In this document: positions 7,465 through 15,859 of the stretch, in pieces
Layout of the letters: the number at the start of each line of letters is the position of its first letter
Position numbering within the stretch: the first letter of the stretch is position 1
From: W11650 sp963545585
GTDB taxonomy: Bacteria; Bacillota; Clostridia; Lachnospirales; Vallitaleaceae
Length of the DNA: 28,331 nt
NCBI GenBank assembly: GCA_963545585.1
Contig: CAUUKX010000017.1
Span: 1 to 28,331, forward strand
Direction of reading: 5' to 3'
Program-made: the position numbers and the translations under genes
Notes under the pieces: generated by a model
Databases searched by the model: none
Seen by the model: the letters and a program-made list of their open reading frames with translations, nothing else
Told to the model about the DNA's origin: nothing

Positions 7465-8237
7465 TACCATACTTTCCACGGTGCTTTCTCCTTGGTCAAT
7501 AAATCCTCTAAATACAACTTATCCCGCAGCGTATCCATGCACTGCCAAAAGCCGTCATATTGATAAGCCATCAACTGCCCGGCCGCCGCCAATCCCTCCA
7601 GCGGCTCTCGCTCCAAAACCGTACTGTCCCCAACTATCCGGTCAAAGATTTCCGGGTTAAAGACCATATAACCGCCATTAATCCAGCCGCCGTCTTCTTT
7701 TCTCTTTTCGGTAAACGACTGAATCAGACCGCTGCTTTCAATATCCAGCGCCCCAAACCGGCCGCCCGGCTGAACTGCCGTGATAGTCGCAGTTTTCCCA
7801 TGAGCATGGTGAAACTTCTCCAGCTCATAGATATCAATGTCGCAGACACCATCGCCATAAGTCAGCATAAAAGACTCCTTGCCGATATATTTTTGAATTC
7901 GCTTAACCCGGCCACCAGTCATGGTATTTAAGCCGGTATCCACCAGCGTTACCCGCCACGGCTCAGCAACATTGTTATGAATCGTCATTTCGTTGTTCCG
8001 GGAAAAGTCAAAGGTTACATCGGAATTATGCAAATAATAATCGGCAAAATACTCTTTGATAACATAGCCTTTGTATCCGCAGCAAATGATAAAATCATAG
8101 TAGCCATAATGCGAATAAGATTTCATAATATGCCATAAGATTGGCATTTCCCCGATTTCAATCATTGGTTTCGGCTTTAAATGCGATTCCTCACTGATTC
8201 GAGTACCGAATCCTCCAGCTAAGATTACTACCTTCAT
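7464..8237 (-). CDS. rfbF: Glucose-1-phosphate cytidylyltransferase
   Basis: A 257-aa nucleotidyltransferase that makes CDP-glucose from CTP and glucose-1-phosphate, the first step of the CDP-deoxyhexose pathway. The N-terminal nucleotide-binding signature LAGGFGTRISEE (6-17) is followed by KPKPMIEIG and ILWHIMKSYSHYG, both characteristic of RfbF/DdhA; TYGDGVCDID provides the acidic metal site. The frame is open for 17 codons further upstream, to 8288, but the ATG at 8237 has GGGAGG at good spacing and begins at the canonical MKVVILAGG, giving the family's usual length. It is the first gene of the operon, with a clear promoter at 8370-8398. Confidence 0.95.
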   Translation of the reverse strand: MKVVILAGGFGTRISEESHLKPKPMIEIGEMPILWHIMKSYSHYGYYDFIICCGYKGYVIKEYFADYYLHNSDVTFDFSRNNEMTIHNNVAEPWRVTLVDTGLNTMTGGRVKRIQKYIGKESFMLTYGDGVCDIDIYELEKFHHAHGKTATITAVQPGGRFGALDIESSGLIQSFTEKRKEDGGWINGGYMVFNPEIFDRIVGDSTVLEREPLEGLAAAGQLMAYQYDGFWQCMDTLRDKLYLEDLLTKEKAPWKVW

Positions 8238-8332
8238 ACCTTCCTCCCTAAAATCTGCTTTCCTGTCCTTATCTTCTCCCTTTTCCAAGTCATTACCATT
8301 CTCTGCTGCATCCTATTCTTTGACTACATCCG

Positions 8333-8362
8333 ATTAAAAATTTCTCTATTAAAAATCTCTCT
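8333..8362. repeat. 15-bp tandem direct repeat in the rfb leader
   Basis: ATTAAAAATTTCTCT (8333-8347) is followed directly by ATTAAAAATCTCTCT (8348-8362) and then ATTAAG. The pair lies just downstream of the predicted rfbF start of transcription (~8363), so it would be the first ~30 nt of the transcript. Confidence 0.5.
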
Positions 8363-8369
8363 ATTAAGC

Positions 8370-8398
8370 AGTATATCCTATTCCGACTAAACTTGCAA
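8370..8398 (-). promoter_or_regulatory. Predicted sigma-A promoter of the rfbFG glycan operon
   Basis: On the minus strand TTGCAA (8393-8398), 17 bp and TATACT (8370-8375) form a good sigma-A promoter. Transcription would begin near 8363, about 125 nt before the rfbF start. Palindromic copy B begins 8 bp upstream of the -35 box. Confidence 0.65.
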
Positions 8399-8406
8399 TG
8401 GTAAAT

Positions 8407-8503
8407 AACTCAACTTTCCCATGTTCGCCAGAACAGTCTTTTTTAGGCAGACCGCCCGCCCGGGCAGAAGTGTGAAGCACTTCAATCAGGGGAAAGTTGA
8501 GTT
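8407..8503 (+). repeat. Dispersed palindromic element, copy B (97 bp)
   Basis: The terminal inverted repeats are AACTCAACTTTCCC (8407-8420) and GGGAAAGTTGAGTT (8490-8503). Internal features shared with the other copies are ATGTTCG, the CTTTTTTAGG core, and the GAAGTG/CACTTC hairpin. It sits between the adhesin terminator and the rfb promoter, separating the two transcription units. Confidence 0.85.
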
Positions 8504-8506
8504 TAT

Positions 8507-8551
8507 AAAAAACAGCGATTTCGCACCTTCTTCACGAAACCGCTGTTTTTT
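8507..8551 (-). terminator. Intrinsic terminator of the adhesin gene
   Basis: A 17-bp stem with one mismatch (8507-8523 with 8535-8551) is built around ACAGCG and CGCTGT with an 11-nt loop. On the minus strand it ends in TTTTTTATAAA. It lies about 48 bp after the adhesin stop. Confidence 0.8.
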
Positions 8552-8598
8552 TATTTCTTATCAACTACCAACTGATTGGCAGTCATTTATCTGCCGAC

Positions 8599-11500
8599 TT
8601 ATTTTCGTTTCAGCCAAATTCCTGCTCCGGCCAATATCAGACCGAAAATGCCAAACACCATCGCCGGAACACCGTCCGTTCTGGGAAGCTCTGGAACTCC
8701 CTGCGGAATCTCATTCTCAAATGGAACCTCCGGTGGTGTAACATTTCCCTCTGGAATCGGATCCTCATTGATTACCGTCGGTGGTGTCGGCGGTTTTGGA
8801 TTCTTTGGCGGCGTAGTTGGCGGAGTACTCGGCGGTGTCGTCGGCGGCTCATATGGTTTTGGCGGTGTCGGTGGTGTTGGCGGTGTCGGTGGTGGAGTAT
8901 CGCCGCCACTCGGCGGTTCATATGGTGTCGGTGGTTCATATGGTGTCGGCGGTGTCGGCGGCGTTTCCTTTGTATTGGTAATCGTATAACCGCTCGTCAT
9001 ATCACCGACAATCTCTGCCTGATACCCCGGCACTGGCTGCTCTCTTACCGTATACACATATTCCCGGCCGCTCTCATCATATCTCCGCAAATCCTTAAAC
9101 ACACATTTCCACTCTCCTGCGCCAAATTCCTCTTTTTTCAGGACAACACTTTTAACGACCACGCCATCCCGCAAGAGTTCAAGAGTAATTTCACCGGCAG
9201 TTTCCCCTTTCCAGCGCTTGGTAACAGGAATATCAATTGTTTTCGCCTTCTTATTGGTAATAACATAACCAGTCATATCACCGCTGACTTTGCTGTCATA
9301 ACCGTCTACCTTGACTTCCTGCACGGTATATTGAATTTCCCGTCCATTTGCGTCATACTTATCCAAACCGTCAAAACTGCCTTTCCAGCCGTTTTCTGCA
9401 CTTAAAGTCAAAGCCGCTTTCTCTTTGCCATCTGCCAACAACTTCACTACAATCTCCGGTACCGAAGCGGAATCTTCCCATACTTTCCTGACAGGAATTG
9501 CAATCTTAGCCGTACTTCGGTTGCGAATAATATATCCATCTGTAATACTACCTGTAATGGTTGGATCATAGCCATCTATCGGATCTTCTTTCAGGATATA
9601 TGTAATCTCCTTCCCCGATTTGTCATATTGAGGAAAATCCTTAAAGGTATACTTCCAATTGTCTGCTTTCGTCAGCAACTTATTAGCTACTTCTTTATTT
9701 CCAGCAAACAAACGAATCATCACTGCATCCGCAGACTGACCAAGCCATTCCTTGGTTACACCAATCGAGACCTTCCCGCTAATGGTATTGGTAATTTCTA
9801 CCTGTTTGCTCCCCTGCCCAGCGACCGTCTTATGATAACCAGCAATCATTTCTTCTTCTACCGTATACGCAATTTTGTGGCCATCCTCTGAGTCATAAAC
9901 CGGTAAATCCTTAAAAGAATCTTTCCAGTATGGAGCTTGCAGTATTTTCTTTTGAGCTGTTGGCTGCCCATCTTTATACAAGACAACAACAACCTTTTCT
10001 GGCAATTTCGCTCCCTCTGGAACTTGCCATTTCTTGACTACGTCAATCTGCGTTTTTTCCTGACTGATATTTTTCAGGGTAATCTGATTCGTTCCCTGAC
10101 CCTCAATCTTTGTCGTATAGCCGTTTACTTTTTCTTCCCCTACTGTATACTCAATCTTTTTGCCGGTTTTGTAGTCATAAGCCGGCAAGTTTTTAAACGT
10201 ACACTTCCAGCCGTTAGCCTTGGTTAATACTTCTCTCCTCTCTGATACCTGACTGCTGTCTGACCGTAAAACAACAGTGATGCTGTCCGGCAGATTCCCA
10301 GTCTTAGGAAACCATTCCTTTGTTACTTCTATCTGCGTTTCTTTCACATTATGAATCGTAAAAGTGTTTGATGCCTTGTCCGTCAGTTCAATAATTGGAG
10401 ATAAGTAACCCTGTAGTTTGCTTACTTCCTTAACGGTAAATTCCGCTAAATTTCCATTCTCATCATATTTGGGAACATCCTTAAATGTTCCTTCCCATTT
10501 CGGTTCACTTAAAGTCAATACCGGAATATTTGGCACGTCTTCTCCCGACTTATAGCAAAGTTTTACCTGCACCGGCAAGCCAGTGCCAACGCCATTATGC
10601 CATTTCTTAATGACAGAAACCTCAGTCAGCTCTGTATTGATGATAACAAAGCCATTTTCTTCCGTGCCTGTTACTTGACCTTGATAACCGGGCAGCGCTT
10701 CTTCTTTGACACTATAGGTAACTTCCTGATACTGATTGTTCTGATTTTTGACATATTTGTCCAAACCTTTAAAGGTATGCTTCCAATCATCCCCTTTTAA
10801 GACTGCTTCTGCAACCGGGTCTTTCTTATCACTCCGGTACAAATAGACCTTAACCGACTGCGGTTTTGAACCGCTGACACGCCACTTCTTTTGTACAGAA
10901 ATATCTGTCTGGGCAATATTATACAAAGTTACTTCATTGGCCGCCGTTTCCTCGGCTTTCATGACATAACCCTGTGCCCCGCCTATCTCCTTAAAGCTAT
11001 ACTCTGCTTTCTGTCCAGCTTTATTATACTCCGGCAGCGAAACAGTTTCTTTCCATGTCGGAGCTTCTAACTCAACCGTCGTTACCAGACCATCTGTTTT
11101 TTCTGTTATCTCAACTTTAATTTTATCAACCGGCGCTTTTTCCGGCAGCCATTTTTTAACCAAAGTCAAATTTATGGTTTTCAGCTCATTGGTGATAACC
11201 CAATTATTATTGCCATCGCCATCGTATCTTGTGGTATAGTCATTGAGAGTTCCCTTTTCTCTAACCAAATAGTCAATAGGCCTCTTTATGCCATTTTCTA
11301 TTTTATATTTGTCTAAATTCTCAAATGTATGTTTCCACTTATTATCCTCGTTTAAAGTTGCCTCTTTTTTCGTTGGTTCTCCATCTGCCAACAATTCGAC
11401 TGTAATCGAATCTTTCGGCCGACCAATCCATTTCTTTTCGACACTAACAGAAGTTTTCTGGTAAGTATTGGTAATCCACCACTTATCCCTTCCTTCTTCT

Positions 11501-13383
11501 TTAGTAATCTCCACATCATAATCCTTGGGAACAACTTTTTCTGTTATTTTGTAACTAATTTCCTCTTTCTTGCCGTTTACTTTTTGATATTTCGGCAAAT
11601 CACGAAATGTATGACGCCAGCCATTTCCATCGCTTAATGTTGCGTCTTTTACCCAAACATCTTTCTCTTGGCCATTTTCTTTTTCAACTCTCCACAACTG
11701 AGCTGTAATCGGTTCCTTTGCCCCCATTCCTACCCAATGCTTTTCAACTTCTATCGAAATATAATCATTATACCCAGCGCCGCCTTCTTCTTCCTGATGC
11801 TGCAATTTTTTCTCGGACTCAGGCGAACTGCTGCTGCCGTTCCATTCCATTTTCGCTTTATTGGTATAAAAACCATTTTTCTGATCCGTATAAAAGCTAA
11901 TCTGAAAGCCCAGCATTTTCTTTTGAATAGGTTGAGCAAAGTCAGCATCAATATCGTATATTCTCTTTGTTTGCTCTGCTTGCCTCGGAGTGATTATTTT
12001 ATACTCTTTAAGGAATTCTAACTTCATTAATGCTTTTCTTTTGAAATTATTATATCCCTGATTATGATATGGGTTGAAATTTCCCGGCTCAACATTAAAG
12101 TCGGAATACGAAATTCCCTGATTTGGTCCTAAATTCCCCAAATAAAATAAAATTTTGCCGTCTCCGCCTTTTCCATCCCAATCAGCCGGATATATCGCTG
12201 CGCTGAAAGTTTCTATACTCACAGTAGTTTGCAGTCTCTTCTTAAACTCGGCATAACTCTCTCCGGAATTCGGTTTATATATCTTCTTCGGCTTCATTTT
12301 ATTGTCTTGCAGTTCAATTCGAGTACTTAACTTACCATCATCGGTTGCTATCCATAGCGCACCGATAAAATAAATATGTTCCTCATCTACTTTCGTTCCA
12401 GCTGGCAAATCATCTTCAACCCAGACATTCTCCTTAACTGCTGGAGAGCCGCCCTCTAAATAAGACTTCATATCTTTTAGATTTACTTTCAAATCCCAGC
12501 GCAGCTGCGGTTTGCCATTATTCTCAGTAACAAATTCGCCGTCCTTTTCAAAATCGTTCGGAGTATCTTCTTCCTGCTCATTGGGATTTTCAATGATAAG
12601 GCTCTCTGGACTTGTATTTCCCGGTTTAACGATCATTTGCTCTTTGGCCATAAACCGCAACCGGAAAAAACCATTAACAATCTCTTGTTTAGCCGCTCCC
12701 TTTTTATTCAACACGGCTGTTAACTTCTCAGCACCTTTATCCACCGAAAAAGTACCCAAAGCATCCTCTGCTGTTGGATTCGGAACATCATCTGGATAAA
12801 TATAACCCCTTGCTTCATTAAAACCATTCGCCTTTATATTGAATTTATCAAGATTTTTCGGCAGATTTATAATAAAGTAATCCCCTGCTACCGCTTTTAT
12901 TTCCGCCATTTTTTCTCTTGGAATATCCCAGCGGTAATAAAACTCCACATAATCGCCGTCATTTATAATCGGTGCATCCGCTTGAAGTTCTCCTTGCTTA
13001 ATAATGTAACTCTTAATCACATATGTATTATCTGCCTTTTCCACAGTATAAACATCCGGTTTACCGATATTCATTTTCTCGGTGATATTCTCTGGATCTC
13101 TATTGGCTGTTTCTCTCATTTTCGGCAGAATAGTACCCTCTGTTGCTGTTATGATTTCCACTTCTGTTTCTACAGCCTCTTGTACTGCCGCCCCTGCTGC
13201 AATCATTTCTTCCCCCAGTTCGGTTTCTGAAAGCAGCTCCAATCCTTCTTCCGCCATCGCTTCTTTTGCCGCCAACTCAGCTTCTGCGGCTAATTCTTCA
13301 TCCGCCTGCAAGCCAATATCGGGAAAAGTAGCACTCAGAAAAAGAATCAAAACCAACCCCAAACTTATGATTTTTTTCTTCAT
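8599..13383 (-). CDS. Cna_B repeat surface adhesin, sortase-anchored (LPRTD)
   Basis: A 1594-aa secreted, wall-anchored protein. A signal peptide (~1-27, KKK then a hydrophobic core) is followed by an acidic Ala/Glu-rich segment (~28-80) and a large N-terminal region (~90-540) of the bacterial adhesin type. Ten consecutive Cna_B domains of ~93 aa occupy ~542-1472. Each begins with a K(K/E)W-like strand, contains a Y.v.E segment and ends ITNT-like, matching the Lys, Glu and Asn positions that form isopeptide bonds in this family. A Pro-rich stalk (1473-1536, PPTPP and PYEPP repeats) precedes the sorting signal LPRTD (1566-1570), a hydrophobic segment and the KRK tail. The ATG at 13383 has AAAGGAG at correct spacing; the ATG two codons upstream is too close to it. 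No sortase gene is in the window. Ligand unknown. Proximity to the rfb cassette raises the possibility that it is glycosylated. Confidence 0.93.
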   Translation of the reverse strand: MKKKIISLGLVLILFLSATFPDIGLQADEELAAEAELAAKEAMAEEGLELLSETELGEEMIAAGAAVQEAVETEVEIITATEGTILPKMRETANRDPENITEKMNIGKPDVYTVEKADNTYVIKSYIIKQGELQADAPIINDGDYVEFYYRWDIPREKMAEIKAVAGDYFIINLPKNLDKFNIKANGFNEARGYIYPDDVPNPTAEDALGTFSVDKGAEKLTAVLNKKGAAKQEIVNGFFRLRFMAKEQMIVKPGNTSPESLIIENPNEQEEDTPNDFEKDGEFVTENNGKPQLRWDLKVNLKDMKSYLEGGSPAVKENVWVEDDLPAGTKVDEEHIYFIGALWIATDDGKLSTRIELQDNKMKPKKIYKPNSGESYAEFKKRLQTTVSIETFSAAIYPADWDGKGGDGKILFYLGNLGPNQGISYSDFNVEPGNFNPYHNQGYNNFKRKALMKLEFLKEYKIITPRQAEQTKRIYDIDADFAQPIQKKMLGFQISFYTDQKNGFYTNKAKMEWNGSSSSPESEKKLQHQEEEGGAGYNDYISIEVEKHWVGMGAKEPITAQLWRVEKENGQEKDVWVKDATLSDGNGWRHTFRDLPKYQKVNGKKEEISYKITEKVVPKDYDVEITKEEGRDKWWITNTYQKTSVSVEKKWIGRPKDSITVELLADGEPTKKEATLNEDNKWKHTFENLDKYKIENGIKRPIDYLVREKGTLNDYTTRYDGDGNNNWVITNELKTINLTLVKKWLPEKAPVDKIKVEITEKTDGLVTTVELEAPTWKETVSLPEYNKAGQKAEYSFKEIGGAQGYVMKAEETAANEVTLYNIAQTDISVQKKWRVSGSKPQSVKVYLYRSDKKDPVAEAVLKGDDWKHTFKGLDKYVKNQNNQYQEVTYSVKEEALPGYQGQVTGTEENGFVIINTELTEVSVIKKWHNGVGTGLPVQVKLCYKSGEDVPNIPVLTLSEPKWEGTFKDVPKYDENGNLAEFTVKEVSKLQGYLSPIIELTDKASNTFTIHNVKETQIEVTKEWFPKTGNLPDSITVVLRSDSSQVSERREVLTKANGWKCTFKNLPAYDYKTGKKIEYTVGEEKVNGYTTKIEGQGTNQITLKNISQEKTQIDVVKKWQVPEGAKLPEKVVVVLYKDGQPTAQKKILQAPYWKDSFKDLPVYDSEDGHKIAYTVEEEMIAGYHKTVAGQGSKQVEITNTISGKVSIGVTKEWLGQSADAVMIRLFAGNKEVANKLLTKADNWKYTFKDFPQYDKSGKEITYILKEDPIDGYDPTITGSITDGYIIRNRSTAKIAIPVRKVWEDSASVPEIVVKLLADGKEKAALTLSAENGWKGSFDGLDKYDANGREIQYTVQEVKVDGYDSKVSGDMTGYVITNKKAKTIDIPVTKRWKGETAGEITLELLRDGVVVKSVVLKKEEFGAGEWKCVFKDLRRYDESGREYVYTVREQPVPGYQAEIVGDMTSGYTITNTKETPPTPPTPYEPPTPYEPPSGGDTPPPTPPTPPTPPKPYEPPTTPPSTPPTTPPKNPKPPTPPTVINEDPIPEGNVTPPEVPFENEIPQGVPELPRTDGVPAMVFGIFGLILAGAGIWLKRK

Positions 13384-13389
13384 CACCAT

Positions 13390-13628
13390 TCTCCTTTTAA
13401 TGTCAATTTATATCATCTTGTGAGAAACGTCATAGAATCTCTTAATAAAAGAAACCAACAACTCAACCTTCCCAGCACAATTTTTAAAAATGTCATTAAG
13501 ACATTACAACTGTATTATCGGTTAAAATTTTATCTAAATCCATAGGGTTTTTCTCTTATTTTTTACTCTTTATTTTTATTTAATCCATGAGTAATAAGTC
13601 CCGATTTTGAGAGCTGAAAAATATCTAT
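13390..13628. other. Intergenic region between tctA and the adhesin gene
   Basis: This AT-rich stretch holds an imperfect minus-strand promoter candidate close to the adhesin start (TATAAA about 13410-13420) and a small palindrome AATGTC-5 nt-GACATT (13489-13505). The palindrome could be an operator or a weak terminator for tctA. A single left-end-like ACTCAACCTTCCCAGC (13461-13476) resembles the palindromic element but has no right end. No gene is visible. Confidence 0.35.
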
Positions 13629-15110
13629 TTATGCTCGCCGCCGCCTTCTTTTCACCGCCGGAATGTTCATAACAATCGCGAGCACCGTCACAACCAATAA
13701 TACCAGCGAAATTGGCCGTCCAAACAAAGCTAACAGCTTATTTTCCTCTGACACGGCCAGTGAAACCGCCCGCCGGAAATTGGAGTCCATCATACCGCCC
13801 AGCACCACCGCCAAGGTCATAGCCGCAATCGAATACCCATACCGGCGCATAAAAAAACCAATCAGGCCAAAGACAAACATCAGCAACACGTCAAACAGTC
13901 GGTTATTTCCGGCAAAAGAACCGATGACGCACAGCACAATTACCATCGGCAGCAGGATTTTTGAGGGAATCAAAAGCAAACGGCTAAGTTGCGACCCCAA
14001 TCCCAAACCAAGCAGCAGTAAAAAAACACTGGCAATCAGACCGCCTGCCAAAATTGCCGCAAACATCGCTGGATTGGTCTTAACAAACATCGGCCCCGGT
14101 TGTAAGCCATGCACATAAAAAACCGATAAGATAACAGCCGTAACCGCATCCCCCGGAATCGCCAAGGTCAACAGTGGAATCAACGCTCCGCCAATGACAG
14201 CATTATTGGCCGATTCACTGGCCACAATCCCCTCGATCGCTCCCTCGCCAAATGGCACGGACGGTTTTTTCACGAGCTTAGTCGCCTGACTGTAAGCAAG
14301 AAAAGAAGCCACCGGCCCGCCTGCACCGGGCAGTGCTCCGACAAAAGTCCCAATCAGGCAGTAATACATCGACATTCCTAAATGCTTTAACACATCCCTT
14401 GTCTTGACAATCTCTTTTTTGACCCTGACGATCTGTCCAGCATCTCCCTCAGCAATAACCGTCAGCACCTCCGACAAGCCGAATAAGCCGACCAGCACCG
14501 GAACAATGGATACGCCCGAATGCAAATCGGCAATACCAAATGTCAGCTTCGGAATCCCCATAACCGAATCCATGCCAATCATGCTGATGATTAACCCCAT
14601 CGCCGCACTAATCAGCCCCTTGGAAAAACTTTTGGCCGTCAGGGAACCAACCGTTGCCAGTCCGAACAAAGCTAACAGAAAATAATCCATCGGTGTGAAG
14701 CGCAGAGTAATTGCCGCAATCGGCCGAGCCATCAGCCACAGCAAAAGAAAGCTGAAAACACTGCCGACAAAAGAATAAACCGCTGCATATTTTAAAGCCG
14801 TATCCGCTTTCCCCTGCTTAGCCAGCGGATAGCCGTCCAGCGTTGTTACCACCGATGACGGTGCTCCCGGAATATTAATTAAAATCGCCGATACTGCCCC
14901 GGAAAAAACACCAACTACATAAACACCCATAATCATCGCCAGCGCATTAGAAGTATGCCATGTATAAGTCACCGATACCAGCAGCGCCGTTGCCATCGTC
15001 ACGGAAAGCCCCGGAATCGCTCCAACCAAAAGACCAGTTAAGGCTCCCAAAAAAACAAAGAGGATAAACTGCGGATTGACAAAATACATCAAAACATCTA
15101 AAATCCCCAT
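13629..15110 (-). CDS. tctA: Tripartite tricarboxylate transporter permease (TctA family)
   Basis: A 493-aa polytopic membrane protein, the large translocation subunit of TTT-type transporters. About a dozen hydrophobic segments are visible. Family signatures include GALTGLLVGAIPGLSVTMATALL near the N-terminus (G-rich segment ~20-42) and the related internal GALPGAGGPVASFLAYSQ. The frame is open back to 15230, but the ATG at 15110 begins MGILDVLMYFVNP, has GGGGGAG just upstream and gives the usual ~500 aa. It lies 11 bp after tctB. With TctC and TctB it would take up a carboxylate using the ion gradient; the substrate cannot be read from sequence, because the TctC family binds many carboxylates. 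Confidence 0.92.
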   Translation of the reverse strand: MGILDVLMYFVNPQFILFVFLGALTGLLVGAIPGLSVTMATALLVSVTYTWHTSNALAMIMGVYVVGVFSGAVSAILINIPGAPSSVVTTLDGYPLAKQGKADTALKYAAVYSFVGSVFSFLLLWLMARPIAAITLRFTPMDYFLLALFGLATVGSLTAKSFSKGLISAAMGLIISMIGMDSVMGIPKLTFGIADLHSGVSIVPVLVGLFGLSEVLTVIAEGDAGQIVRVKKEIVKTRDVLKHLGMSMYYCLIGTFVGALPGAGGPVASFLAYSQATKLVKKPSVPFGEGAIEGIVASESANNAVIGGALIPLLTLAIPGDAVTAVILSVFYVHGLQPGPMFVKTNPAMFAAILAGGLIASVFLLLLGLGLGSQLSRLLLIPSKILLPMVIVLCVIGSFAGNNRLFDVLLMFVFGLIGFFMRRYGYSIAAMTLAVVLGGMMDSNFRRAVSLAVSEENKLLALFGRPISLVLLVVTVLAIVMNIPAVKRRRRRA

Positions 15111-15121
15111 TACTCCCCCTT

Positions 15122-15610
15122 CTACGGCAGCATGACATGGAGTAATCCATGAAAGATACCATAAAGCACAAAAGCAGTTCCGGCCGAAAGCAGCAAAATC
15201 AACTGCCAGCGCCTTTCCCCCAGTAGCCAAAACATTGCCGCCAAAAACAGCAGACTGGAAAAAATAAAACCAAGATACGGCATAGTCAGATAATAGACCA
15301 GTATCCCCGCCACAGACAGAAAAAATTGTCTTCGGTAAATGCCTTTGCTATTTGGGCTTTCTCTATTTCCCATTTCTGCCTGTTCGGTTTCTGCTTTCGT
15401 ATCCCTCATCGTTTCAGCCGCTAAAGCAAATGCCAGCAGCAGCAAAAAAACGGAAATCATCAGCGGAAACAAGTACGGCGACATGACCCAATCAATATTA
15501 AAGCAGCTATGCTGATAAAGGGAATAAATCATTAAGCCAACTCCTATTCCGAAGAACAAAAGACATTGGATTCCTTCTTTTTTTAAGTTTTTATTTTCCC
15601 AAATTTTCAT
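15122..15610 (-). CDS. tctB: Tripartite tricarboxylate transporter small membrane subunit (TctB family)
   Basis: A 162-aa membrane protein with four predicted hydrophobic segments (about 15-33, 46-66, 95-128 and 133-158), the size and layout of TctB subunits, which are poorly conserved in sequence. The middle loop (~68-92) is hydrophilic and Glu-rich. Assignment relies strongly on position: immediately upstream of tctA (11-bp gap) and downstream of tctC, the usual tctCBA order. The RBS is weak. A palindromic repeat lies between it and tctC. Confidence 0.88.
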   Translation of the reverse strand: MKIWENKNLKKEGIQCLLFFGIGVGLMIYSLYQHSCFNIDWVMSPYLFPLMISVFLLLLAFALAAETMRDTKAETEQAEMGNRESPNSKGIYRRQFFLSVAGILVYYLTMPYLGFIFSSLLFLAAMFWLLGERRWQLILLLSAGTAFVLYGIFHGLLHVMLP

Positions 15611-15709
15611 ATCTTTTTCTCTGCTTACTAAGCGTTCCTACTTATAATACACGAAGTATCGATAAATTACAAGCGAATTGCCCAAGTTGTAACAATTTGG
15701 TAAATTATG

Positions 15710-15809
15710 ACTCAACTTTCCCATGTTCGTCAAAACAGTCTTTTTTAGGTAGGTCGCCCACTCGGGCAGAAGTGCGCAGCACTTCGAGCAGGGGAAAGTT
15801 AGTTGAGTT
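15710..15809 (+). repeat. Dispersed palindromic element, copy C (100 bp, inside the tct operon)
   Basis: The left end ACTCAACTTTCCC starts at 15710. The right end GGGGAAAGTT-AGTT-GAGTT (15791-15809) carries a 4-base AGTT duplication. The core CTTTTTTAGG and the hairpin GAAGTGC-3 nt-GCACTTC are conserved. TTATGA is present directly outside both CTCAAC and GTTGAG (15705-15710 and 15807-15812), which looks like a 6-bp target duplication. It separates tctC from tctB. Confidence 0.85.
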
Positions 15810-15859
15810 ATGATTTATCGACCAGTTTCACCAGCAGACCAAATGGTGCAGCAAATTGC

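Larger units (their letters stand above)
8238..8598. other. Intergenic region between the adhesin gene and rfbF
   Basis: This 361-bp gap is fully occupied by non-coding features given separately: the rfbF leader with a 15-bp direct repeat, the rfb promoter, palindromic copy B, and the adhesin terminator. No additional gene is visible. Confidence 0.7.

Noticed and set aside
8576..8989. Gly/Val-rich plus-strand open frame opposite the end of the adhesin gene
   Set aside because: The Gly-rich repeats are the reverse complement of the adhesin's Pro-rich stalk. It is a mirror of low-complexity coding sequence, not a gene.
13461..13476. Single ACTCAACCTTCCCAGC resembling the left end of the palindromic element
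   Set aside because: No right end, core or internal hairpin is found nearby, so a chance match or a very old relic cannot be told apart.
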